18,585 bases of DNA from Lachnospiraceae bacterium UBA3866 (GTDB taxonomy: Bacteria; Bacillota; Clostridia; Lachnospirales; Lachnospiraceae). Shown here piece by piece: positions 1-7,939 of this stretch (its first letter is position 1; every line of letters begins with the position of its first letter). The stretch is taken from assembly GCA_002392345.1 (NCBI GenBank), contig DGGU01000019.1, positions 1 to 18,585 on the forward strand, read 5' to 3'. The notes under the pieces were generated by a model, which did not search any database, was not told the origin of the DNA, and saw only the letters and a list, made by a program, of their open reading frames with translations. The translations under genes and the position numbers were made by a program.

Positions 1-75
1 GAAGAAGACTTGACAAAGATGTCTAATCAAAGAAAATACTACGATGAACTTTTTGAAGATGGGTATATAGGCTGA
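1..75 (+). CDS. C-terminal tail of an unidentified gene (5' truncated)
   Basis: Frame 1 is open from the first base to a TGA at 73-75, giving 24 residues ending in YYDELFEDGYIG. The other two + frames hit stops within 25 bases, so this is plausibly the end of a real protein continuing leftwards. The tail is acidic and too short to assign to a family. It is followed by about 165 bases with no clear intrinsic terminator before trigger factor; the near-palindrome at 74-89 has no loop or T-run. Function is unknown. Confidence 0.45.
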   Translation, partial: EEDLTKMSNQRKYYDELFEDGYIG

Positions 76-102
76 TTTTGGCCTAAATCCCAACATATTT
101 AT

Positions 103-132
103 TTGCGAAAAAAGGCTATATTATGGTATAAT
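103..132 (+). promoter_or_regulatory. Probable sigma-A promoter of tig
   Basis: A perfect TATAAT at 127-132 is preceded by TG one base upstream (TGGTATAAT, an extended -10). TTGCGA at 103-108 is a 4/6 match to the -35 box with an 18-nt spacer. Transcription would start near 139, giving a leader of about 100 nt before the tig ATG at 243. Confidence 0.6.
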
Positions 133-193
133 TAGTAAAATGTGACCGTTCTAGTTTTACGAATGGAAGTTTTGTATTGCATTATATATTATA

Positions 194-242
194 AAAGGAG
201 TGGATAAGTAGTAGATAAAATATTGCTTATTATAGTAGTTAA
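194..242 (+). promoter_or_regulatory. tig translation-initiation region: distant Shine-Dalgarno plus intervening hairpin
   Basis: A strong AAAGGAG lies at 194-200, but the tig ATG is at 243, 42 nt away instead of 5-10. No start in the tig frame can lie closer, because 240-242 is TAA. The bases between can fold: ATAAGTAGTA (204-213) pairs with TATTGCTTAT (221-230) through eight Watson-Crick and two G-U pairs, with G203-U231 as one more wobble and a 7-nt loop. Folding would bring the Shine-Dalgarno to an effective distance of about 13 nt from the ATG. The pairing is seen in the sequence; its role is inferred. Confidence 0.45.
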
Positions 243-1529
243 ATGAGTTGTAAAGTTGAAAAAATCGGTGAAAACAAAGCAAAGTTCACAATTGAAGTAG
301 GAAAAGAAGAGTTTTTAAAGGCAGAAGACAAGGTATACAACAAAGAAAAAGGAAAACTTTCTGCGCCTGGATTTAGAAAAGGAAAAGTCACTAAAGAGAT
401 GGCACATAAGGTGTATGGAAGAGGAGTATTTCTTGAGGATGCTGTCAATCAATGTATCAATGATACATATTATAATGAGATAAAGGAATCTGGGGAAAGA
501 ATACTTTCACAGCCTAAGATTAATGTCGTGCAGGTGGATTTTGAAAAGCCTTTCATATATGAAGCTGAAGTAGCTATAGCTCCACCAATTAAACTTGGGA
601 AATATAAAGGTTTGAAACTTGAGAAAACTAACATAGTAGTTAGTGATGAAGATGTCATGCATAAGATTGATGAAGAGAGAGAGAAGAATGCAAGGCTTGT
701 CTCAGTAGATAGAAAATCTAAAATGGGCGACACAATTAATATTGCCTTCGATGGATATGTAGACGGAAAAGAGTTTGAAGGCGGAAAGGCTGAAAGTTAT
801 GATTTGGTTCTTGGAAGTCATTCGTTCATAGATAATTTTGAAGATCAACTTGTTGATAAGGGAAGAGATGACGAAGTAGATGTCAATGTGACTTTTCCAG
901 AGAATTATCATGAGAAGAATCTTGCAGGGAAGCCAGCATTATTTAAAGTGAAGGTACATGAAGTTAAAGAGAAACAACTTCCAGAACTTGACGATGAGTT
1001 CGTATCAGAAGTATCTGAGTTTGAAACTTTAGATGAATATAAAAATGATATAAAAAAGAAACTCACAGAGCTTCGAGAGAGACAGATAAAGGAAGATGAT
1101 AAAGGAAAGCTTCTTGATATGGTAGTTAAAGAAACTCCTATAAGTCTTGCAGATGAAGCGATAGATGCTCAAGTCGACGAGATGATGCAAACTTACGACA
1201 ATCGTCTTAGATATCAAGGAATAGATTTAAAGAGATATCTTGAGATGCTTCATAAGACTGAGGAAGATTATAGAAAAGAGATAAGACCTCGTGCAGAGAT
1301 GAGCGTAAAAAATAGTCTTGTGATGGATGAGATTGCCAAGGTGGAAAATATAGTGGCAAGTGATGAGATGGTAGATGAAGAACTTACAGCCATGGCAAAA
1401 TCATATGGTATGGATGTAGAGAAATTTAAAGAGTCTTATGCCAATGAAGAAGATAAAAAGAGGCTAAAAGATGATCTGCTTTATCCAGCTGTGCTTAATT
1501 TCTTGTATGACAATGCAGAAAAAAAGTAA
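243..1529 (+). CDS. tig: Trigger factor, ribosome-associated chaperone and peptidyl-prolyl isomerase
   Basis: Cytosolic chaperone that docks at the ribosomal exit tunnel and shields nascent chains. The 428 residues match the usual family length. The N-terminal ribosome-binding domain carries the signature PGFRKGK (residues 42-48), whose FRK contacts the ribosome. An FKBP-like isomerase domain follows at about 150-245 (MGDTINIAFDGYVDG onward, ending FKVKVHEVKEKQLPELDDEF), then the long helical C-terminal arm. The start is fixed by the family N-terminus (MSCKVEKIGENKAKFTIEV) and by an in-frame TAA just upstream. No Shine-Dalgarno sits at the normal distance; see the leader at 194-242. It has its own promoter and precedes clpP-clpX, a common arrangement in Gram-positive bacteria. 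No clear terminator separates it from clpP, so some read-through is possible. Confidence 0.97.
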   Translation: MSCKVEKIGENKAKFTIEVGKEEFLKAEDKVYNKEKGKLSAPGFRKGKVTKEMAHKVYGRGVFLEDAVNQCINDTYYNEIKESGERILSQPKINVVQVDFEKPFIYEAEVAIAPPIKLGKYKGLKLEKTNIVVSDEDVMHKIDEEREKNARLVSVDRKSKMGDTINIAFDGYVDGKEFEGGKAESYDLVLGSHSFIDNFEDQLVDKGRDDEVDVNVTFPENYHEKNLAGKPALFKVKVHEVKEKQLPELDDEFVSEVSEFETLDEYKNDIKKKLTELRERQIKEDDKGKLLDMVVKETPISLADEAIDAQVDEMMQTYDNRLRYQGIDLKRYLEMLHKTEEDYRKEIRPRAEMSVKNSLVMDEIAKVENIVASDEMVDEELTAMAKSYGMDVEKFKESYANEEDKKRLKDDLLYPAVLNFLYDNAEKK

Positions 1530-1549
1530 AAAAGCCCGGTTTGGGATGA

Positions 1550-1576
1550 TTAGCACTCGCACATTGACAGTGCTAA
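1550..1576 (+). promoter_or_regulatory. CIRCE operator (HrcA binding site) upstream of clpP
   Basis: TTAGCACTC at 1550-1558, a 9-nt spacer at 1559-1567, then CAGTGCTAA at 1568-1576. The consensus is TTAGCACTC-N9-GAGTGCTAA, so 17 of 18 arm positions match and the spacer length is exact. HrcA binding here would repress the clpP operon and release it on heat or misfolding stress. The only deviating base, C1568, is also the C of the overlapping TTGACA -35 box. Confidence 0.93.
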
Positions 1577-1592
1577 CCATATAAGGTATAAT
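1564..1592 (+). promoter_or_regulatory. Consensus sigma-A promoter of the clpP operon
   Basis: TTGACA at 1564-1569, a 17-nt spacer, and TATAAT at 1587-1592: a perfect consensus promoter. The -35 box lies inside the CIRCE spacer and right arm, so bound HrcA should exclude RNA polymerase. A second TATAAT at 1595-1600 has no -35 partner. Predicted start is near 1599, giving a leader of about 40 nt with the clpP AAAGGAG just before the ATG. Confidence 0.92.
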
Positions 1593-1638
1593 ACTATAAT
1601 GCTTTAAACTGAGGTTAGGAGCGAAAAGGAGAAAAAAT

Positions 1639-2247
1639 ATGTATACTAGCGATAATGTTAAAAATTATATTCCAATGCCATATGTAATAAAACAGACAAG
1701 TAAGGGAGAGAGATCTTATGATATCTTTTCAAGACTTCTTGAAGAGAGAATTATATTTCTTGCTGATCAAGTGACTGATGATATGGCGTCTATAGTTATG
1801 GCACAGCTTCTTTTGCTTGAAGCAGAAGACCCTAAGAAAGATATAACTCTTTATATCAATAGTCCAGGTGGTTCTATATCAGCAGGTATGGCAATCTATG
1901 ATACTATGAATTATATAAAATGTGATGTGCAAACTATATGTATGGGTATGGCAGCAAGTATGGGTGCATTTCTACTTGCAGGCGGAACTAAAGGAAAGAG
2001 ATTTGCACTTCCAAATTCTGAGATACTTATCCACCAACCTCTTGGTGGTGCTCAAGGTCAAGCAACAGAGATAGAGATAGCAGCAAAGCACATCATAGAC
2101 ATAAAGAAACGAATGAATACTTTGCTTTCAGAATTCACAGGACAAGATTATGATACTATAGTTAAATCAACTGATAGAGATAATTGGATGACACCAGAAG
2201 AGGCTTTGAAATTCGGTCTCATAGATAAGGTTATAGATAAGAGATAG
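1639..2247 (+). CDS. clpP: ATP-dependent Clp protease proteolytic subunit
   Basis: Self-compartmentalising serine protease that forms a tetradecameric barrel and degrades proteins fed by ClpX (or ClpA/ClpC types). The 202 residues are the normal length. The catalytic triad is visible: Ser107 in MGMAASMGA, His132 in LIHQPLGGAQG, and Asp181 in TDRDNWM. The spacings (25 and 49) equal those of E. coli ClpP. The family N-terminus IPMPYVIKQTSKGERSYDIFSRL is present. The AAAGGAG ribosome site is 7-8 nt from the ATG. It is the first gene after the CIRCE-controlled promoter, and clpX starts 21 nt downstream, so protease and unfoldase are made together under heat-shock control. Confidence 0.98.
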   Translation: MYTSDNVKNYIPMPYVIKQTSKGERSYDIFSRLLEERIIFLADQVTDDMASIVMAQLLLLEAEDPKKDITLYINSPGGSISAGMAIYDTMNYIKCDVQTICMGMAASMGAFLLAGGTKGKRFALPNSEILIHQPLGGAQGQATEIEIAAKHIIDIKKRMNTLLSEFTGQDYDTIVKSTDRDNWMTPEEALKFGLIDKVIDKR

Positions 2248-2268
2248 TATAGCGAGGAAATGATATAG

Positions 2269-3573
2269 ATGGATAACAAGATTCCTTTTTGTTCGTTTTG
2301 TGGAAAGACAGCAAGCCAAGTACATAAACTTATAGCAGCAAGTAAAGAAGACACCTTTATATGTGATGAGTGTGTAGAGTGGTGTCTTGATTTGCTTGAA
2401 GATGAAAGAGAAAGCGATCAAAAACTTGAAAAGAAAACCAATATCAATGATGTGCTTGATAAGATAGAGATGTTAAAGCCTGCTATGATAAAGGCATATC
2501 TTGATCAATATATTATAGGACAGGATGAAGCAAAGAAGAGTCTTGCTGTAGCTGTCTATAATCATTATAAGAGAGTAAAGAACAAAGAGCATGATGTGGA
2601 CATACAGAAATCTAACCTTCTTTTTATAGGACCTACAGGAAGTGGAAAAACTTACATGGCGGAGACCTTAGCAAAGTTTCTTGGAGTGCCATTTGCCATC
2701 GCAGATGCTACTACTCTTACTGAAGCTGGCTATGTCGGTGAAGATGTAGAGAATGTAGTTCTTAAACTTCTTGCAGCAGCTGATGGAGATGTAGCAAAGA
2801 CGGAGATAGGTATAATCTATATAGACGAGATAGATAAGATAACTAAAAAAGGCGAGAATGTAAGTATCACTCGTGATGTATCCGGTGAAGGAGTGCAACA
2901 AGCTTTACTTAAGATTATAGAAGGAACAGAGGCTAATGTCCCACCTGCCGGTGGAAGAAAGCATCCACAACAAGAGTATATTCAAGTCAATACTAAGAAT
3001 ATACTTTTCATATGTGGCGGAGCCTTTGATGGTCTTGAAAATATCATAGAAAGTAGAATCAACACATCTGCAGTTGGATTTAACACAACGCTTGTAGACA
3101 AAAAAGATATAAAGTACGATGAGTATATAAAGAAATGTGACACTAAGGATCTTATAAAATATGGTCTTATACCAGAACTTGTGGGAAGACTGCCTATAGT
3201 TGCAACATTAAAATCTCTTGACGAAGATGCTCTTATAAGAATCATGAAAGAACCTAAAAATGCCCTTATAAAGCAATATCAGAAATTACTTAGATATGAT
3301 AATGTGAACTTGGTATTTACTGATGAGGCACTTAAACTTATAGCTAAGAAAGCAATGGAAAGAAATCTTGGAGCAAGGGGTCTTAGAGGTATAGTTGAAG
3401 AACTGATGCGAGATGTGATGTATGAAGTTCCAGATGATGCAGCTATAAAAGAAGTTATTGTTACAGATAAATGCATCCTTGAAGGTGCAAAACCTGAATA
3501 TGTATATGATGGCGTAAGAATAGAAGACCTAAAGGATGTTAAGAATATAAAGAAAGTAAAAAAATCAGCATAA
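2269..3573 (+). CDS. clpX: Clp protease ATP-binding unfoldase subunit
   Basis: Hexameric AAA+ unfoldase that recognises substrates and threads them into ClpP. The N-terminal zinc-binding domain has two CXXC pairs (C8/C11 and C32/C35). Walker A GPTGSGKT is at 121-128, the pore loop GYVGED at about 154-159, and Walker B IIYIDEID at 182-189. Sensor and arginine-finger regions follow (ELVGRLP, then LGARGLRGIVEE as sensor 2). The ClpP-docking tripeptide appears as VGF (in NTSAVGFNT) where E. coli has IGF. Length 434 is normal. The upstream GAGGAAA serves as ribosome site; a closer in-frame ATG at 2260 is ruled out because it is followed by TAG. The operon continues into the next gene after 22 nt. 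Confidence 0.98.
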   Translation: MDNKIPFCSFCGKTASQVHKLIAASKEDTFICDECVEWCLDLLEDERESDQKLEKKTNINDVLDKIEMLKPAMIKAYLDQYIIGQDEAKKSLAVAVYNHYKRVKNKEHDVDIQKSNLLFIGPTGSGKTYMAETLAKFLGVPFAIADATTLTEAGYVGEDVENVVLKLLAAADGDVAKTEIGIIYIDEIDKITKKGENVSITRDVSGEGVQQALLKIIEGTEANVPPAGGRKHPQQEYIQVNTKNILFICGGAFDGLENIIESRINTSAVGFNTTLVDKKDIKYDEYIKKCDTKDLIKYGLIPELVGRLPIVATLKSLDEDALIRIMKEPKNALIKQYQKLLRYDNVNLVFTDEALKLIAKKAMERNLGARGLRGIVEELMRDVMYEVPDDAAIKEVIVTDKCILEGAKPEYVYDGVRIEDLKDVKNIKKVKKSA

Positions 3574-3595
3574 CAAGATAAAAGAGTTTTAATAT

Positions 3596-3988
3596 ATGTT
3601 GATAGGCAGAAGAGAAAAAATATCTGAAGAAAAGGCAAAGAAACTTGAAATGATAGCCATAGTAGCTCTAGTGGCATTTGCCCTGATATCTTATGTCATT
3701 TCAAATTTTGTTTTGAAGAACAATATGAATAATATTGCTGTATATAAAAATGGTGAGAAGATAACACAAGTTGGCGGAAGACGCATTGACAAAAATATCA
3801 ACGGCACATATGTCATAGGAGATAGAGCTGGTGAGTATAATGTCATTGAGATAAAAGATAAAAAAGTTCGTTGCATAGAATCTAATTGTCCTGATGGCAT
3901 CTGCGTGGAACATGGAGTTCTTCGAGACGACATAGATAACGATATGATTATATGTGCACCACATGGACTGACGATAATGTATGAATGA
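3596..3988 (+). CDS. Membrane-anchored NusG domain II-containing protein
   Basis: A 130-residue protein with a charged cytoplasmic N-terminus, one transmembrane helix (about 19-40) and an outside domain. The domain resembles the NusG_II family found as stand-alone membrane proteins in Firmicutes. Typical features are a short beta-rich fold ending in a cysteine-containing segment, here C93, C98 and C103 (CIESNCPDGIC) and C120 (IICAPHGL). Its biochemical role is not established; the ordered cysteines suggest a disulfide or metal site, which is inference. It is not a transcription factor like full-length NusG. It sits between clpX and ftsH with gaps of 22 and 40 nt and no terminator, so it is probably co-transcribed. 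Its ribosome site is weak (AAAGAG at 3581-3586). Confidence 0.8.
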   Translation: MLIGRREKISEEKAKKLEMIAIVALVAFALISYVISNFVLKNNMNNIAVYKNGEKITQVGGRRIDKNINGTYVIGDRAGEYNVIEIKDKKVRCIESNCPDGICVEHGVLRDDIDNDMIICAPHGLTIMYE

Positions 3989-4028
3989 TAAGATAAAGAG
4001 CTTTATGAAACAAGGAGAATATTAATAG

Positions 4029-6023
4029 ATGGATGGAAATAGACAAAAAGGAAATAACAAGGGAAGAAATGGTGGTATACCACAGGCACTTTTTGGTATA
4101 CTTATAGCGCTCGTTGTAAGTTGGTTTATATCAATAATGCTTAGTGGTAATACTAGTAGATTTATGTCTAACAATCAGACTGAATTAAGCTATAGTGATT
4201 TCTTATCTAAGGTCAATGATGGTAGTATATATAGAGTTCGTATCGCATCAGAAGATATATATGCATACGAAAAAGGCGAAGAACTTTATAGTGGTTCTAT
4301 AACTGATATAAGCGAGATAGACACTCAAGAGAAACTTGATAACTATATGAAAAAAATAGTTGCATCTCAAGATAAAGTGTATCATGTAGTGAGAGTTCAA
4401 GATGATGGGCTTGTAGATAGACTTCTTACTAAGAGAGTAGAGATAATCGGAACAAAGGCAAGTATAGTTATGGATCTCATTATCTCGTTAGCACCATTTC
4501 TTATACTTTGGGTTCTCATAGGTATGTTCGCAAGAAGGATGAGCGCAGGTATGGGTGGTGGCATGGGTGGTATCTTTGGTGTAGGACAGAGCAAGGCCAA
4601 GAGATATATGCAGAAAGAAACAGGTGTCACATTTAAGGATGTAGCAGGAGAAGACGAAGCAAAAGAATCCTTACAAGAGATAGTTGACTTCTTGCATAAT
4701 CCAAAGAAATATACATATGTTGGAGCTAAACTACCAAAGGGAGCACTTCTTGTAGGTCCTCCAGGAACAGGTAAGACCCTCCTTGCTAAAGCGGTAGCAG
4801 GTGAAGCCAAGGTTCCATTCTTCTCTATGACAGGTTCTGATTTCGTGGAGATGTTCGCAGGTGTAGGAGCATCAAGAGTTCGTGACCTTTTCAAACAAGC
4901 AAAGCAAGCTGCACCATGCATAGTTTTTATAGATGAGATAGACGCCATCGGAAGATCTCGTGATACAAGAGCTGGTTCTGGTGCTGATAGTGAAAGAGAA
5001 CAGACACTTAATCAGCTTTTATCAGAGATGGATGGATTTGAGATAAATAATGGTATCATGGTTATGGCAGCAACTAATAGACCAGAGATACTTGACCAAG
5101 CACTTCTTCGTCCAGGTAGATTTGATAGACGAGTAGTAGTTGAGAAGCCAGACCTTAAAGGTCGTGTCAATATATTGAAAGTTCATGCTAAAGATGTAAA
5201 ACTTGATGAGACAGTTGATTTTGAAGAGATAGCTTTATCTACTTCTGGTGCAGTAGGTGCAGATCTTGCCAACATGATCAACGAAGCGGCAATCACTGCG
5301 GCTAAAGCTAAGAGAGAAAAAGTTAGCCAACAAGATTTGAAAGATGCAGTTGAAGTTGTGCTTGTAGGTAAAGAAAAGAAAGATAGAATCTTATCCAAGG
5401 AAGAGAGAAGGATAGTATCATACCATGAAGTTGGACATGCGCTTGTGACAGCACTTCAGAAACACACTGAGCCAGTGCAGAAGATTACTATAGTTCCAAG
5501 AACTATGGGAGCACTTGGCTATGTCCTTCAGACTCCTGAAGAAGAAAAGTACTTAAATACTAAAAAAGAACTTGAAGAGAGACTTGTTGTATATCTTTCT
5601 GGCCGTGCAGCAGAAGATGTGGTATTTGATACAATAACGACAGGCGCAGCGAATGATATAGAAGAAGCTACAAAACTTGCTCGCGCAATGGTTACTCAGT
5701 ATGGTATGAGCGAGAAATTTGGACTTATGGGACTTGCGACTACAAGAAGCATGTATCTTGAAAATGGTGTAGACATGAATTGTGGTGACGAGACAGCAAC
5801 CGCTGTAGATGAAGAAGTACAGAGGATGCTTAAAGTGGCATTTGAAAAGGCCAAAGAATTACTTCGTAACAATAGAGAAGCTCTTGATAAGATTGCAGAG
5901 TATCTTATAGAAAAAGAAACTATCACTGGAAAAGAGTTTATGAAACTCTTCACAGAGATTACAGGAATAGAAGAACAAAAGACTGAGAGAATCATAGAGA
6001 AGGAGGATAAAGATAATGCTTAA
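4029..6023 (+). CDS. ftsH: ATP-dependent zinc metalloprotease FtsH
   Basis: Membrane-bound hexameric AAA+ protease that removes misassembled membrane proteins and some regulators. Residues 17-39 and about 146-167 are transmembrane helices flanking an extracytoplasmic domain. Walker A GPPGTGKT is at 243-250, Walker B CIVFIDEIDAIG at about 297-308, and the second region of homology is ATNRPEILDQALLRPGRFDR. The zinc-peptidase motif is HEVGH at 466-470 (usual form HEAGH; the variable position is not a ligand), with the third ligand probably D543 in TTGAANDIEEAT. The pore loop reads FAG (276-278) where E. coli has FVG. Length 664 is normal. The AAGGAG site at 4012-4017 is 11 nt from the ATG. The last 8 bases overlap the next gene. 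Confidence 0.98.
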   Translation: MDGNRQKGNNKGRNGGIPQALFGILIALVVSWFISIMLSGNTSRFMSNNQTELSYSDFLSKVNDGSIYRVRIASEDIYAYEKGEELYSGSITDISEIDTQEKLDNYMKKIVASQDKVYHVVRVQDDGLVDRLLTKRVEIIGTKASIVMDLIISLAPFLILWVLIGMFARRMSAGMGGGMGGIFGVGQSKAKRYMQKETGVTFKDVAGEDEAKESLQEIVDFLHNPKKYTYVGAKLPKGALLVGPPGTGKTLLAKAVAGEAKVPFFSMTGSDFVEMFAGVGASRVRDLFKQAKQAAPCIVFIDEIDAIGRSRDTRAGSGADSEREQTLNQLLSEMDGFEINNGIMVMAATNRPEILDQALLRPGRFDRRVVVEKPDLKGRVNILKVHAKDVKLDETVDFEEIALSTSGAVGADLANMINEAAITAAKAKREKVSQQDLKDAVEVVLVGKEKKDRILSKEERRIVSYHEVGHALVTALQKHTEPVQKITIVPRTMGALGYVLQTPEEEKYLNTKKELEERLVVYLSGRAAEDVVFDTITTGAANDIEEATKLARAMVTQYGMSEKFGLMGLATTRSMYLENGVDMNCGDETATAVDEEVQRMLKVAFEKAKELLRNNREALDKIAEYLIEKETITGKEFMKLFTEITGIEEQKTERIIEKEDKDNA

Positions 6024-7920
6024 AAAAATTATGAGAAGAATTACAGCATTAACGCTTGTCTTTACTATGAGTTTATTTAGTTTTGCCTATGCTGATACAG
6101 TTGTTATAGGTTCAGCACCTGGCATGGCTGATGGAAGGACTATGAGTGCCAATGTCAACACTTCATATCTTCAAAATTCATTTACTGGACCTGGGACTGT
6201 ACCTAATTCTTCGTCGACAACTCTTACACCAATACAAGGCGTGGTCTATCAGCAATCATATGGTCAGAATCCTATAATTAATGGTGCGAATGATAATGCA
6301 CCTACAACAAAGATTTTATATGCTCCATCAGTGCATGGAACAACGACTACCTCAACTAACACGTTGGCTGGTAATACGCAATATAGTTTAGTAAGTACTG
6401 GTGATTCAATTTCAGATTCAGGACCAACTGTAAAGAATACTAATATAACTCCAACGAGTGAGAAAAAGAATGATTATGCGAGTTCAACTAATACACCAAG
6501 TGCAACAACAACGCCTACTGCCAATACAACTAGTAACGTTGCTAACACTCAACAAGGCACTAATCAAGCTGTCAATACCGATACTATAATCTATTCGGCA
6601 AATGATAATATACAAGCAGCAAAGCCTTCAATAGATGGATCAGCTGCAATTATAGTCAATGCGACTACAAGACAGATATATTTTTCTAAAGGTGGTTTTA
6701 CAACTTATCAACCAGCTTCACTAGCTAATCTTGTAACAGCAGCGATATTGGTTGCCAATCGTAATCTTGACGATGAACTTACTGTATCGCAAACTGCTGT
6801 ATCTGCACTTGAATCAGGTGCTACAACAGCAGGACTTAAGGCAGGAGATAAGATTAAAGTTCGTGATGCTTTAGGAGCGTTATTCGTAGGATCTTGTTGT
6901 GATGTAGCCAATGTCGTTGCAGAAAATATTGCTGGAAGTATAGCAGCATTTGTTAATGTAATGAACCAGACAGTTAAAAGCTGGGGATGCTTTGGAACTA
7001 ATTTTGTCAACCCAACAGGACTTAATAATGACGCTCAAGTTACTACCACTTATGATATGGCTGTCATCATGGATAAGGCTACAGCAAGCCCAACACTTAA
7101 AATTATGCTTCAGCAAGAAGCATATGTGCTTCCTGCTACAGCATCAAGACAGGCTAAGAGTCTCTATACAAGAAACAAACTCCTTGCCAAAGGCGACAGT
7201 AATTATTATGAAGGTATCTCAGCGAGTAGGATGGGATATACAAGCAAGGCTCTCTACACTATAGCATCTGAACTTGATTACAATGGCCAAAGATTTATAG
7301 CAGTAGTTTTGAAAACTAAAAATTCGCAATGGACAGATACAAAGAAACTTCTTAATTTTGCAAAGATTGCATCTCTTGAAGCAGCAGCACAAAGTGCGAC
7401 TGTATATAATACAACATTTAATACTAACAACACTGCAACTACTACCACAAACCAAAATACTGGAGCAGGTCTTATCAATTCTACCAATGCTTCAAGCAAT
7501 CAATTACCTACAGGATCTACAGTATCTTCTAACCAAGCTATAAGTGGAGATGTTATGCAAGGAGGAAATACTGATGGCGCATGGGCTAAGGATGCAACGG
7601 GTTGGTTCTTTGTAAAGGGAAATGGATCAAAAGCAGTAAATGAATGGATAAGACAAAATGGAAAACTCTACTGTGTTGATTCAAGTGGCTACATGATTAC
7701 TGGGTGGAGGCAGATGAGTAATGGTAGCACATATTACTTCGATCCGACAACAGGTGAACTTAGATATAATACTTGGGTAAATGTATCGACAGGTTCTTAT
7801 TATCTTCAGGCAGATGGATCACTTGCTAAAGCAGCTTCAGGACAAACTAAGAATATAACAACTTCAGTTGGTACATATACTATAGACGAGACAGGAAAAG
7901 CTATAGCTAAAGTTTCATAA
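6016..7920 (+). CDS. Secreted S11 (D-Ala-D-Ala carboxypeptidase)-like protein with degenerate active site and C-terminal wall-binding repeats
   Basis: Residues 1-26 form a signal peptide (cut after FAYA). A long low-complexity Thr/Ser/Asn region (about 40-200) follows, then a peptidase S11 fold (about 205-450), a second Thr/Asn linker, and GW-type choline/glucan-binding-like repeats (about 523-605: GWFFVKGNG, GWRQMSNGSTYYFD, SYYLQADGS). S11 landmarks are clear (TAGLKAGDKIKVRDAL, NVVAENIAGS, FVNPTGLNNDA, QRFIAVVL). The catalytic motifs are altered: SxxK is SLAN (235-238), SxN is SCC (293-295), and KTG is RMG (405-407). The general-base lysine is therefore gone, and DD-carboxypeptidase activity is unlikely; a structural or sensing role at the wall is inference. 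AAGGAGG at 6000-6006, inside ftsH, gives a strong ribosome site, and the start overlaps the ftsH end. Confidence 0.88.
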   Translation: MLKKIMRRITALTLVFTMSLFSFAYADTVVIGSAPGMADGRTMSANVNTSYLQNSFTGPGTVPNSSSTTLTPIQGVVYQQSYGQNPIINGANDNAPTTKILYAPSVHGTTTTSTNTLAGNTQYSLVSTGDSISDSGPTVKNTNITPTSEKKNDYASSTNTPSATTTPTANTTSNVANTQQGTNQAVNTDTIIYSANDNIQAAKPSIDGSAAIIVNATTRQIYFSKGGFTTYQPASLANLVTAAILVANRNLDDELTVSQTAVSALESGATTAGLKAGDKIKVRDALGALFVGSCCDVANVVAENIAGSIAAFVNVMNQTVKSWGCFGTNFVNPTGLNNDAQVTTTYDMAVIMDKATASPTLKIMLQQEAYVLPATASRQAKSLYTRNKLLAKGDSNYYEGISASRMGYTSKALYTIASELDYNGQRFIAVVLKTKNSQWTDTKKLLNFAKIASLEAAAQSATVYNTTFNTNNTATTTTNQNTGAGLINSTNASSNQLPTGSTVSSNQAISGDVMQGGNTDGAWAKDATGWFFVKGNGSKAVNEWIRQNGKLYCVDSSGYMITGWRQMSNGSTYYFDPTTGELRYNTWVNVSTGSYYLQADGSLAKAASGQTKNITTSVGTYTIDETGKAIAKVS

Positions 7921-7939
7921 ATATAGGAGGGATAAAGTT

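Noticed and set aside
73..89. Terminator after the first partial gene
   Set aside because: GATTTTGG/CCTAAATC is an imperfect palindrome without loop bases or a T-run.
228..242. Leaderless promoter for tig (TATTAT or TATAGT just before the ATG)
   Set aside because: Neither box has an extended -10 or a -35 partner, whereas a good promoter exists at 103-132. Kept only as a minor alternative.
1530..1638. CtsR operator before clpP
   Set aside because: No direct repeat of the GGTCAAA type was found; the dyad present is a CIRCE.
3279..3677. Open frame of 132 codons on the - strand
   Set aside because: Antisense to the clpX end and the NusG-II start; no promoter or ribosome site, and both + strand genes are clear.
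3989..4028. Hairpin between the NusG-II gene and ftsH (ATAAAG-AG-CTTTAT)
   Set aside because: Six weak AU pairs with a two-base loop and no T-run; not a credible terminator or attenuator.
4397..4948. Open frame of 183 codons on the - strand
   Set aside because: Lies entirely antisense to the strongly conserved AAA region of ftsH. It has no ribosome site and low-complexity Ser/Pro composition typical of a reverse-frame shadow.
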